From positions 6,027,001 to 6,091,000 of the forward strand of contig NC_064039.1 in assembly GCF_932526225.1 (NCBI RefSeq): a stretch of 64,000 bases of DNA, read 5' to 3'. The DNA comes from Nematostella vectensis (lineage: Eukaryota > Cnidaria > Anthozoa > Actiniaria > Edwardsiidae). The position numbers were made by a program, and so were the translations under genes. Numbering within the stretch: the stretch's first letter is position 1; each line of letters begins with the position of its first letter. A model generated the notes under the pieces. It saw only the letters and a list, made by a program, of their open reading frames with translations. It was not told the DNA's origin and did no database searches. This document shows, piece by piece, positions 55,001-64,000 of this stretch.

Positions 55001-58000
55001 AAACGCCTCCGACCGACCGTGACGGAAATTGCTTAGTAGAAGTTGCTCTTTTTTAGTGCCAAATCTTGTTCTCCGCTAAACTGAATAATTTTGTGCAAAA
55101 ACACACGAAGACAAATAAACCAAGCTTCTAAAAACACAACGTACATCGCATAATTGGACTCGTGCCAATGTGGTAAGAGATTCATAACAACGTGGCGGTC
55201 ACGTGATGATTCCGTGCTTACCCATGCTTCCAACACATGTCGATGTACGGCGCAACCTCGTCTAGGGATGACCGCTGACATACTATATCAAGGACACTCT
55301 TCAGCTGATTATCGTGTTTCCAGAAAAGTGTGTGCGCGAAACTCCTGGAATAATTAAGACAGTAAGGGAAATGATCACATTACTTCCCCGATCCCCACCA
55401 TTCTTAGCGTACCTTGGGACTCCACATTCGGAATGCCGCTGATCGAGAGGTTCGCTTGCGATCAAAGCAGAGTGACACCAGGCCTGCAAAACCTCCTCTT
55501 CTCTACACAACGCTCTAAGGGTCTGGGACCTAGAGACGCAAGAGAGGAAAACTGTGAGGTACCAATACAAACGTTATGGAAGGGTTAGCATTATGTTCTT
55601 TCATAATTTAAAGATACAATATCCATCTACCTTGCCTCCCCAGTCTCCTGCCTCCAGCGCAGAAGTTGTTCCATGTAGAACACAAAAGACTGGGCGCTAG
55701 TCTTCAAATCCCCTCCGCTTCTACACATTTCCATGACCTCCCAAGGTCGCACATCCGGGTACATCTTAACACACGTCATCACCGTATCTCGGCCCTGCAG
55801 CATGAAGGCTCTGAGGGACATTAATAAAAAGGCTGCATTTATGGCTGACGCTAGCTGGGGACACCCTAATTATATATAATGAGCCTCTATTTAATCAGCC
55901 ATGGCTATAATCAAATTCAAGTTTTTCTTACTGCGTTTAACTTATAGTAATTCCTCTATGCTTGACCCCCCCCACACACACACACCTTTTGAAGATGTTC
56001 TTAGTTGTAAAATGCATTAAAGGATAAGTCTTACGCATTTAGGTAATGCAGAATTACGTCACGAAATTCATCCATCTCTTCATGCAAGACGTGCAATGCC
56101 CTTGTGACGTCACCATTTCTGAGATGATCGCTGACTGCAGAAGATTCGTACGTATCTACATGAAAAAAGGGAGAATCGTCAGATATTATATAAGCCTGAA
56201 TGTTCAACAAAGTTTGTGAGAGAGAAAAACGAAAACACGATGAAGGAGATTGGGGTTTAGATTCAAGGTCACATGCATGCTACCTTTACCGTTGATTGGT
56301 CGTAGTAGAGCACGCCAAGTCTTACTCTTGAGCCCGCGTGTCAAGTTCAGCGTTCTTCTTATCTTATCCACACCCATCATGTTAAAATACCGGGAAACGA
56401 ATCGAGCCCTTCTTCCATCTAACTCGGCATCCCTCTCCCTCTTGGAGGCTAACCGTGAGAGGCTGGCACCGAGTACGCTCTCGGAATTGAATGGTGACTT
56501 CTTGGAACACGCTTCGCATATCCAGGAATGGTTAGACGCGGTGGCTGATGGGACTGTGCGTGATTCACACTTAGTCACTCCCGACAAGACTGCTGGTTGG
56601 GCGTTTGTGAGTGAAATCGCTCCTCCCTCAATATCTTCTAATTCAGGGCTGATATCCCCTGACATATGAATCTGTCCATTCACCTCCTCTTTAGAACGTA
56701 ATCTCTCAAGGCTACTATCGCCTGACATATGTACCTCTCTTCCATTCTCCTCTTCTTTAGGCCGACTTTCAATCCCTTTTACTCCAGAATGTAAACCCTC
56801 AGACTTCCTAGCCCCCGATACCTTCTCCTCAGTCTCAGCCAATGGTAATACAACATTCAAGTCACGTGACCCGGTAGTCGTGCTCACTTTATCGCCGTCG
56901 TCCGACGTCATGACCTCGCTTTCAGTCTCGACACCAGGATTAGTTTCTGGCCCGTAAACTCCGGTGTCAAAGCACATTTTCACTAGCATACGAACATCAT
57001 CTTGAGCCGAATTTTCAGCGAGCACCGACAGCAGATCTAAAGACTGGTGTCGAGCGCAGGCTGTGACGGCAGAGTGGAGAAATGAGATCCAGTTCTGTAA
57101 GACCTGACGTAGGGCGGATCTGCTGCAGAAGATTGATAAGTCCCCAACTCGATCCCTGCAATAAGATGACAACAGTTAGTGTCTCTTGCCGACCGAAAAA
57201 CTCATCACCCTACCAATTATTCCGTAAACACAACGAAAGAATAAATGTAATGTGTTTTAGAGCGTCCTATATACTTGACGCTCTTACGTTTAAAATTCTA
57301 ATAAGCATTAAGAATAGCCCATCCTGGAACTGAGGAACACAAGCTTCTAGTAAGCTCACATACGTTCATCAAATTCAGGGTCGAGAAACAGACAGGTACT
57401 GACCAAGTCTTGATGGGGTCTCAAACCCGTTTCAGCAGAGGTGAGAGGCCCCATACGCTGACGCACTAACACACTGGGCCAAGCGTGAATCCACAAAAAA
57501 ATCAGAACACTATCAGCAAACTATGTTAAATTCGTGAACACTTCTATCCCCGTTATATAGAATAGAAGAGTAACGAAGCTTGTAAAGATTTCAATTCATC
57601 ATGGGCCAGATCAATTTGATCCCTGAGCGGTATTCATCGTGTTGTGATAAGTGATTCGCAAAATACGCAAAAAAGACCCTGAGAATAACAAATGTTCCCT
57701 TTAATTTTAAAACCACACCTTGTCTCTTTCGTCGCCCTCTCTAAATCATCCGCTGCTTTAAGTCGAGGCTCCTCTCCAGTCTCCTCCCCGTCCTCCTCAC
57801 ATTCACCGTCCTCCACGTCATACTCCAAAGGGAGGGACTGGGAACGAGCCAGTCGAACACTCTCGGCACCGGTCTCACCGGCGTTCAGCCTTCGCTGAAA
57901 CAAGTTTTTCGCCTTGGACAGCATGCTAGGGAAGGCAGGGGCTAATTCCGGAGGGGCGGTGTTACCGTGGGGGAGGGGCTCAGGGGAAGCTCGTGAGCGA

Positions 58001-61000
58001 TGAAGCTGCACCTGAAACAGACAGGGTAGCATTCCCATCATGCAACACGAGGAGACCAAGGGGCAAGTTCAATCCATCAATGATAGGATAATTTCTTACC
58101 TGGGCATCCCTAGCGGATTGAGCCCGGGACCCATATATCTGTTGTCCTGGGGGCTTTGTTCCTATACAGATTCAAAATTATTGTAAAATTATTGCATGAA
58201 ATGAAACACCAAATGGAAACACAATTTTAATGCACATCAATTTAAAAACTGTTTCCCATATGGTCAACCTTTATCTGAGTACCAAAATTAAACTAAATTT
58301 TAGCAACGATTACCTTCAAAATATTTCCCAGATGGTGAATCTATATCTGAAAATAAAAGTGTACGTTTAAATATAAAAATAATATTCACTATTTGCTTCT
58401 TGTAGAATTCGTGTAGAATTGAACGCTTGCCTCGTGATATGCCGTACTGATTAATAAAGCTTCACTTTAAAACATACTTTGTACATACCTACAGTTACAA
58501 CCTTGCGTTTTCTTTTCTTCTTCTCTTTCGCCGAGATCTTGCCCTTTCTACAAGGTAATCATATTTAGAGGTTTGCAAACAATTAGCGCCAAAATCAGAC
58601 AGCATTGCTGGCGTTTACCGAGCGCAAAATCCAAAAACGTCGCGATGGGACGGCGTTACATGGGGAGGGGGCATTAATCTAGCCAATAATCTTAGAGAGG
58701 GGTGGTTGTATCGGAAAATCAATTCCAATTTACCTAGGTACTGATTCAAATACGTCGTCTTCATGCCTTGAGCCGCTGTCATCTGAGTGGAACGCGGGCG
58801 CTTCCGACGGGCTGTGCAGTGCACTGTCTACCTCGCACATCGCCTCGCTACCAGACGCTGAGCCCGGATCTAATCTCAACTCATTCCCCTGCTCGCTAGT
58901 GCCTCTGTCGGTAGGCGTAACACTTCCCTCGTCAGATGCTCTTCGCAGCATTGGAAATTTTAGTCGTGAATTTTTTCTCCTTTCTTCGGCAAATTTCTTC
59001 GCTTTTGCGGCCACAGCAAACAAGGCATTGTCCAAAGAGAAATCGTCAGATCTCCTAAGTCCCCTCCCCTGGGGTTCGCTGCGCACGCTGCCCTCCCCCT
59101 CACCCCACAGTTGACTGTCGCTGCAGACGCTCATGGTGTCAGGAGTACCGATCTCCTCGTTGCCATAGAAACCAGGAGGCTTATCAGTCAAAGTGCTGCT
59201 TTCTTCGACTTGTCGAAGGAGTTCCTCAAGGCTCGATACCAGCTCCTACCGATTCAGAATGATCATTATAAAAAAAAACAGGTCCTAGATAACTTTTTAT
59301 TATTTTGTTAAATCGATACTTGAAACTTGCCGTTTGTTATTTAGAAACAATAGGCGAGTTGCACTAAAAGATTATGTGATATTTTAATTGCAAACTAACG
59401 CCAAAACAAACTCAGAAAATGCTGCGGCGTACCGCCAGAAAGAGTCAGAGAGAGACAAAAAAAACATCTTTAAATAAGCCCTTGCATAAAAACTTTCTGG
59501 CTGATTCGGAAGCGCTGAATAAGTTGCTTTTTGTTTTGTATTCTGTCGCCAAAGGCAAGAGGGCGCGAGCTTGCCACCCAACTATTATTAATGTACAAAT
59601 ATGCATATAGAATTTGGCAAATATTAATATTTTGACTTTTCGCTGTCAACGCATTCCTAGAATTCCTCATCAGAGTCAGATACCTGGTGCCCAGGCAACT
59701 CGAGGAGTTTATCCCTTAATGACGTCATCATAGAAGTGGGTACCAAGTCTCTTGCAGCCCCTGGTACTAAATAGTGCTTGCACAATAAGGCTACCTGAGA
59801 AATGGAAAAAGAAGCAAGCAACTTTTCATGTGGGGCGAACATAAATTTGAAGATGCTTCACCCACGGGAGCTAGTATACTTTGTCAGTGAATTTTGATTA
59901 AAATAACCAGAAATTCATCCCATTTTGGGGTTGAATACTGTAATCAGCGACTAATGAATTTCTAACCTTATTGCGAAATGTCACTGCCATCCAATTCAGC
60001 GAAATTTATATAATGTTATTGCAAACAATCTTCCCAATTCTTAGAATTGAATTTTTGAATCGAAGACTGCTATGTGTGCCTCCTCGACTCTATACGAGTT
60101 CGTAATGTGGCCAAACTCTTGCCGAACCTAAACTTTGATTTACGTTTTCTTAAAAAATAGGAAGTAAAATTACCATTAATTCCACTGTTCGAAAACCTGC
60201 CTAGTTACGGCTAATGTTGTGATGAACACCTGCCTAGTTACGGCTAATGTTGTGATGAACACCTGCCTAGTAACGGCTAATGTTGTAATTAAATCCTGCC
60301 TAGTTACGGCTAATGTTGTGATGAACACCTGCCTAGTTACGGCTAATGTTGTGATGAACACCTGCCTAGTTACGGCTAATGTTGTGATTAAATCATGCCT
60401 AGTTACGGCTAATGTTGTAATGTGAGGCATGATTGCTAAAAACCTGTAAGGGGGACCATTTCCCCCCTTGTCCCCCCAAGGGGCCGCCACTGCACACACT
60501 ACCTTGGCACATTGCGTTACTGCATTCAGCTCGTAGAGTCTCGCCACGCACTCCTTGACGTTGAGGACGCCAAACCAGCTCATATAGCCATCCACGTGAT
60601 ACACGTAGAACTGTGATCCGCTACAGCTGATGTGTGATACATCTAGTCACAAAAACACTTCTTAATATGTGATTCTATAGCGAGGGAGCAGAAAGCGGCT
60701 GCGATTCATTGATTAGACATAGAGTGTAACAGACACAATACAGGCATTTATTGGTACTGCGCACATTTCTCGCACATGCAAATCAAAAGTTACGCGAGAA
60801 TCCCCAGATATTAGGTAACTCGAATGAAATTCCAAGTTTTTTTTACTACAGACGATCAACCTGGTGCTTGCCATACAGGCCCGTACCCAGGGGGGGGGGG
60901 GGGGGGGGGGGGGCGAACGCACCCCCCACACACACAAACAACGGCCGAAGGTCCACTTTCGGTTCTCAATAAACGTACTATTTGTAGTATGTAGCCAAAT

Positions 61001-63963
61001 CCCGCAATAAACGTCCCGTGAAGATACTGCAAAGGCATGAAAAAACCTTTTTGTTTTTGTTTTGAGGTGGTCAGATTTTTATCAATCCCTCCCTCCCCCC
61101 CTCCGGAAAAATTAGGTCCACTTTTTCGGATTTCGCACCCCCAAGAAAAATCCTGGGTATGGGCCTGCCATATTATCCTTATATATTGTTCAGTCAATAT
61201 ACGGATTTAGTACATTTACCTCGATCCAGCTGGTACCATCCTACTAACTGACCAAGTATGGGGTCGAGGAGGATGAGGCGATTCCCGTACCACGTGAGAA
61301 GGAACCGTTCTCTAAAAAAGAGAAAATGTCACACGACAGCGTGACAAAACCACGTCACATGGCCACGTGACAAAACCGCGTCACACGACAGCGTGACAAA
61401 ACCACGTCACATGGCCACGTGACAAAACCGCATGACAAAACCACGTCACGGAAAATAGTTTCACAGAACCATGTCACGAACACGTGACAAAAACATGCCT
61501 CTTAGTCACATTATAAAACCAAGCAACTAAAACAAGTTATGCACTATCACGTGAGAAATGCCACGGGCAAGTGACAAGCCCATGCAACATAACACCACTC
61601 GATAAAACCACGTCACACAACAAGTTACATACATGGCGGCCAGAGAACACAAAAATGAGCTATATAGGATCAACTACTTTCTCACCTAACCAGGTAAAGG
61701 ACCGGTTAGGTCGAAAACGAGCTTAATAAGAAAAACTACTTGCTCGCCTTAACTGGTAAGGTTAGGGGAAGTTCACGATATATATGGCTGACAGACAACA
61801 AAAAAACGAGCTAAAAAGGACCAACTACTTGCTCACCTAACCAAGTAAAGGTACGGGAAGTTCACGGACTGTGGGGAAAACTTGTTGGCAGGCTGGCACG
61901 ACAAGTCATCAATACTGAAAAGGGAAAATGAGATAGTGGCAAAATGTTGCCAATATAACTAAAACAAGATAAAAATTGCGGATAATCCAGGCTACCAGTC
62001 CCTGGCATCCCATCGTCTACGCGCACTATGCTTCGTTTTCTTATAATTCTGCGTATCATTATCTATACGCATTATGCTTCGTTTTCTTATAATTCTGATT
62101 GTTCACGCGCGTCCTATTATCTACACGCACTATGCTTCGTTTTTTTATAATTCTGCGTATCATTATCTATACGCACTATGCTTCGTTTTCTTATAATTCT
62201 GATTGTTCACGCGCGTCCCATCGTCTACACACTATGCTACGTTTTCTTAAAATTCTGCGTATCATTATCTACACGCACTGCTCCTTGTTTTGTCATAATT
62301 CTGATTGTTCACGCGCGTCTTTTATCTATGCGCACAGCTCTTTGTTTTCTCATAATTCTGATTGTTCACGCGCGTCTTTTATCTATGCGCACAGCTCTTT
62401 GTTTTCTCATAATTCTGATTGTTCACGCGCGTCTTTTATCTATGCGCACAGCTCTTTGTTTTCTCATAATTCTGATTGTTCACGCGCGTCTTTTATCTAT
62501 GCGCACTGCTCTTTGTTTTCTCATAATTCTGATTGTTCATGCGCGTCTCATTATCTATACGCACAGCTCTTTGTTTTCTCATAATTCTGATTGTTCACGC
62601 GCGTCTTTTATCTATGCGCACAGCTCTTTGTTTTCTCATAATTCTGATTGTTCACGCGCGTCTTTTATCTATGCGCACTGCTCTTTGTTTTCTCATAATT
62701 CTGATTGTTCACGCGCGTCTCTTATCTACACGCACTGCTCTTTGTTTTCTCATAATTCTGATTGTTCACGCGCGTCTTTTATCTACGCGCACTGCTCTTT
62801 CTTTTCTCATAATTCTGATTGTTCACGCGCGTCTCATTATCTACGCGCACTGCTCCTTGTTTCCTCAATATCCTGATTGTTCACGCGCGTCTCATTATCT
62901 ACGCGCACTGCTATTTGTTTTCTCATAATTCTGATTGTTCACACGCGTCTCATTATCTACGCGCACTGCTCTTTCTTTTCTCATAATTCTGATTGTTCAC
63001 GCGCGTCTTATTATCTACGCGCAATGCTCTTTGTTTCCTCAATATTCTGATTGTTCACGCGCGTCTAATTATCTACGCGCACTGCTCTTTGTTTCCTCAA
63101 TATTCTGATTGTTCACGCGCGTCTCATTATCTACGCGCACTGCTCTTTGTTTTCTCATAATTCTGATTGTTCACGCGCGTCTCATTATCTACACGCACTG
63201 CTCTTCGTTTTCTCATAATTCTGATTGTTCACGCGCGTCTCATTATCTACGCACACTGCTTCTGTTTTTTCATGATCCTGATTGTTCACTCGCGTCTTAT
63301 CTACGCGCACTGCTCTTTGTTTTCTCATAATTCTGATTGTTCACACGCGTCTCATTATCTATACGCACTGCTCTTCTTTTTCTCATAATTCTGATTGTTC
63401 ACGCGCGTCTCATTATCTACGCACACTGCTTCTGTTTTTTCATGATTCTGATTGTTCACTCGCGTCTTATCTACGCGCACTGCTCTTTGTTTTCTCATAA
63501 TTCTGATTGTTCACACGCGTCTCATTATCTACGCGCACTGCTCTTTGTTTTCTCATAATTCTGATTGTTCATGCGCGTCTTATTATCTACGCGCACTGCT
63601 ATTTGTTTACTCATAATTCTGATTGTTCACGCGCGTCTTATTATCTACGCGCACTGCTGTTTGTTTTCTTATAATTCTTATTGTTCACGCGCATCTTTTA
63701 TCTACGCTAACTGCTCTTTCTGCTGTTTTCTCAAAATTTATTTCGTTCAGGCGCGTCTTCTTCTTTTTTTCTTTATCCGAAATTCAGATGATTCATGCGA
63801 TGACAGACATTTTTTGTGCCTTGTTTTTTTTTTATGTTAGGCTTTGCAGAGAGTTCTGCGATTTAGTGACTTACTCTGATAGCTCTGAGATAATAGGTGT
63901 GGGTGGGGTCGCTAAAAGCTGCTTGTATTGTTGAGTAGATAGCACTTGTCCATCCATACTGGC
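51532..63963 (-). CDS. HPS5: HPS5, BLOC-2 subunit, with a C-terminal RING-H2 finger (5' part off window)
   Basis: HPS5 works with HPS3 and HPS6 in BLOC-2, which steers endosomal carriers to lysosome-related organelles. Exons: 63963-63875, 61914-61837, 61311-61220, 60642-60503, 59794-59684, 59245-58734, 58547-58489, 58346-58314, 58161-58100, 58011-57719, 57155-56290, 56155-56035, 55810-55631, 55529-55413, 55344-55222, 54531-54419, 53819-53531, 53236-53161, 52815-52768, 52664-52604, 52079-52002, 51620-51532. They sum to 3630 nt (1209 residues plus TGA), with all phases consistent. Human-like blocks in order: MDGQVLSTQQYKQLL and ERFLLTWYGN (end of the propeller), VLNVKECVARLYELNAV, an acidic Ser-rich linker, ISFLHSAV, the helical solenoid, CWKHGYWRGFVRLCV, LPKTLGEWRALLRML, and HEMLCNLDAYLWSQRA, which aligns with the human C-terminus. 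Four further exons add a linker and a C3H2C3 RING-H2 finger. The N-terminal WD40 part is beyond 63963. Confidence 0.93.
53940..54412 (-). repeat. 43-bp minisatellite made of 5' splice-site copies
   Basis: Eleven units lie directly downstream of the HPS5 exon ending at 54419. On the gene strand each unit reads like GGATGCTTGGGGTAAG, then CGCCCAGTAATTTAGG, then TAACCGTTTCT. The real exon end reads CATCCTTGGGGTAAG, then TATTTAGGTAATCGTTTCT, and is simply the first unit. Eight of the eleven keep GGTAAG intact. Confidence 0.92.
54632..54791. mobile_element. MITE with G tracts and CACAA target duplication
   Basis: The ends are CAGCGGTGGATCTAG and (reverse) CAGTAGCGGATCTAAAG, flanked by CACAA on both sides (54627-54631, 54792-54796). 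It contains G runs of about 24 and 14. The CAG-YGGCGGATC type of end is common among hAT-like non-autonomous elements, but a 5-bp duplication is not the usual 8 bp. Confidence 0.7.
58245..58285 (-). pseudogene. Decayed duplicate of the 33-bp HPS5 exon
   Basis: On the minus strand CAGATAAAGGTTGACCATATGG copies the functional acceptor plus exon CAGATATAGATTCACCATCTGG at 58314-58350, about 70 bp away. The copy carries an in-frame TGA and has lost the donor. A dead tandem exon duplicate is the simplest reading. Confidence 0.6.
60185..60425. repeat. 33-bp minisatellite in an HPS5 intron
   Basis: Seven to eight near-identical units of GGCTAATGTTGTGATGAACA plus CCTGCCTAGTTAC. Two units (around 60290 and 60385) share the variant ATTAAATC. 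Low divergence points to recent expansion. It is open in several frames because 33 is a multiple of three. Confidence 0.9.
60432..60492. mobile_element. MITE remnant ending 9 bp inside the HPS5 donor
   Basis: In reverse complement it begins CAGTGGCGGCCCCTTGGGGG, the same kind of edge as the element at 54632-54791. The other end is not identifiable. It starts nine bases into the intron that follows the exon ending at 60503. Confidence 0.5.
60876..61167. mobile_element. 292-bp MITE with CCATA target duplication
   Basis: CAGGCCCGTACCCAGG and the inverted CCTGGGTATGGGCCTG bound the element. CCATA stands on both outer sides (60871-60875 and 61168-61172). A G tract of about 23 and a C-rich stretch lie inside. 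No coding content. It lies in an HPS5 intron. Confidence 0.88.
61325..61620. repeat. CACGTGAC-rich degenerate repeat in an HPS5 intron
   Basis: A unit of about 51 bp (ACCACGTCACATGGCCACGT, then GACAAAACCGCGTCACACGACAGCGTG) occurs almost twice perfectly, then decays. It packs many GTCAC/GTGAC and CACGTG palindromes, which are E-box-like sites, into 300 bp. No gene-regulatory role is evident. Confidence 0.75.
61629..61868 (-). repeat. Three tandem copies of an HPS5 exon end with its donor
   Basis: A unit of 75-88 bp is present at 61782-61868 (functional), 61704-61778 and 61629-61700. On the minus strand the functional copy reads CTTTACTTGGTTAG|GTGAGC. The far copy keeps CTTTACCTGGTTAG|GTGAGA, and the middle copy has decayed to GTTAAG|GCGAGC. 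Each is followed by TAGTTG/TAGTTT and GAGCT blocks. Confidence 0.8.
62040..63722. repeat. Large 55-58 bp minisatellite in an HPS5 intron
   Basis: About 29 units of TCTACGCGCACTGCTCTTTG, then TTTTCTCATAATTCTGATTG, then TTCACGCGCGTCTCATTA fill the intron between exons 63875 and 61914. Subfamilies are clustered: the ATCTATGCGCACAGCT type at 62320-62660, and the CGCACACTGCTTCTG type twice at 63250 and 63430, each within a repeated block of about 180 bp. Read-through frames of repeated SLFSHNSDCSRAS are artefacts. Confidence 0.93.
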
Positions 63964-64000
63964 CTACAGACACACACGAAACAGCTAATACAGTATTCCA

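Noticed and set aside
62099-63934. Overlapping open frames with repeated SLFSHNSDCSRAS blocks
   Set aside because: Read-through of the 55-58 bp minisatellite. There is no start, homology or domain, and every frame is similar.

Overview
The window looks like nuclear DNA of an early-branching animal, most likely a cnidarian and probably an anthozoan such as a sea anemone. The genes are intron-rich with GT-AG introns. Their proteins align almost end to end with human orthologues. The introns are short to medium, AT-rich and full of small inverted-repeat elements and minisatellites. The species is an inference. There are no operons, tRNA or rRNA genes, or CRISPR arrays.

Five protein-coding genes can be assembled exon by exon, and all splice phases agree. 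From left to right they are: (1) ACSS3, minus strand, 208-5370, first seven exons of a mitochondrial acyl-CoA synthetase, with the 3' part off the left edge; (2) POLD1, minus strand, 6972-17744, the complete DNA polymerase delta catalytic subunit in 21 exons and 1092 residues; (3) CECR2, minus strand, 20162-30947, a DDT/bromodomain chromatin-remodelling subunit in 14 exons and 1362 residues; (4) LRRIQ1, plus strand, 31653-50928, a coiled-coil, leucine-rich-repeat and IQ-motif protein in 33 exons and 1466 residues; (5) HPS5, minus strand, 51532-63963, a BLOC-2 trafficking subunit with 1209 residues in the window and its N-terminal WD40 part off the right edge. CECR2 and LRRIQ1 are head to head across about 0.7 kb. 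LRRIQ1 and HPS5 are tail to tail across about 0.6 kb. The genes do not form one pathway (metabolism, replication, chromatin, cilium or calmodulin-type scaffold, endosomal trafficking).

The most notable find is at the 3' end of HPS5. The part aligning to the known human C-terminus is followed, in frame through four more exons, by a textbook C3H2C3 RING-H2 finger. The result is a WD40, alpha-solenoid, RING layout like Vps8, Vps41, Vps11 and Vps18. As far as I recall, human HPS5 lacks this finger.

The second theme is non-coding. Several intronic minisatellites start at the 5' splice site of the upstream exon and appear to be amplified copies of it, giving rows of decoy donors (ACSS3 intron after 2288, HPS5 intron after 54419, a triplicated exon end at 61629-61868). 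A related 38-39 bp minisatellite occupies three different introns of LRRIQ1, once inverted. At least ten inverted-repeat (MITE-like) elements and one 5'-truncated non-LTR retrotransposon (38480-40149) account for much of the rest.
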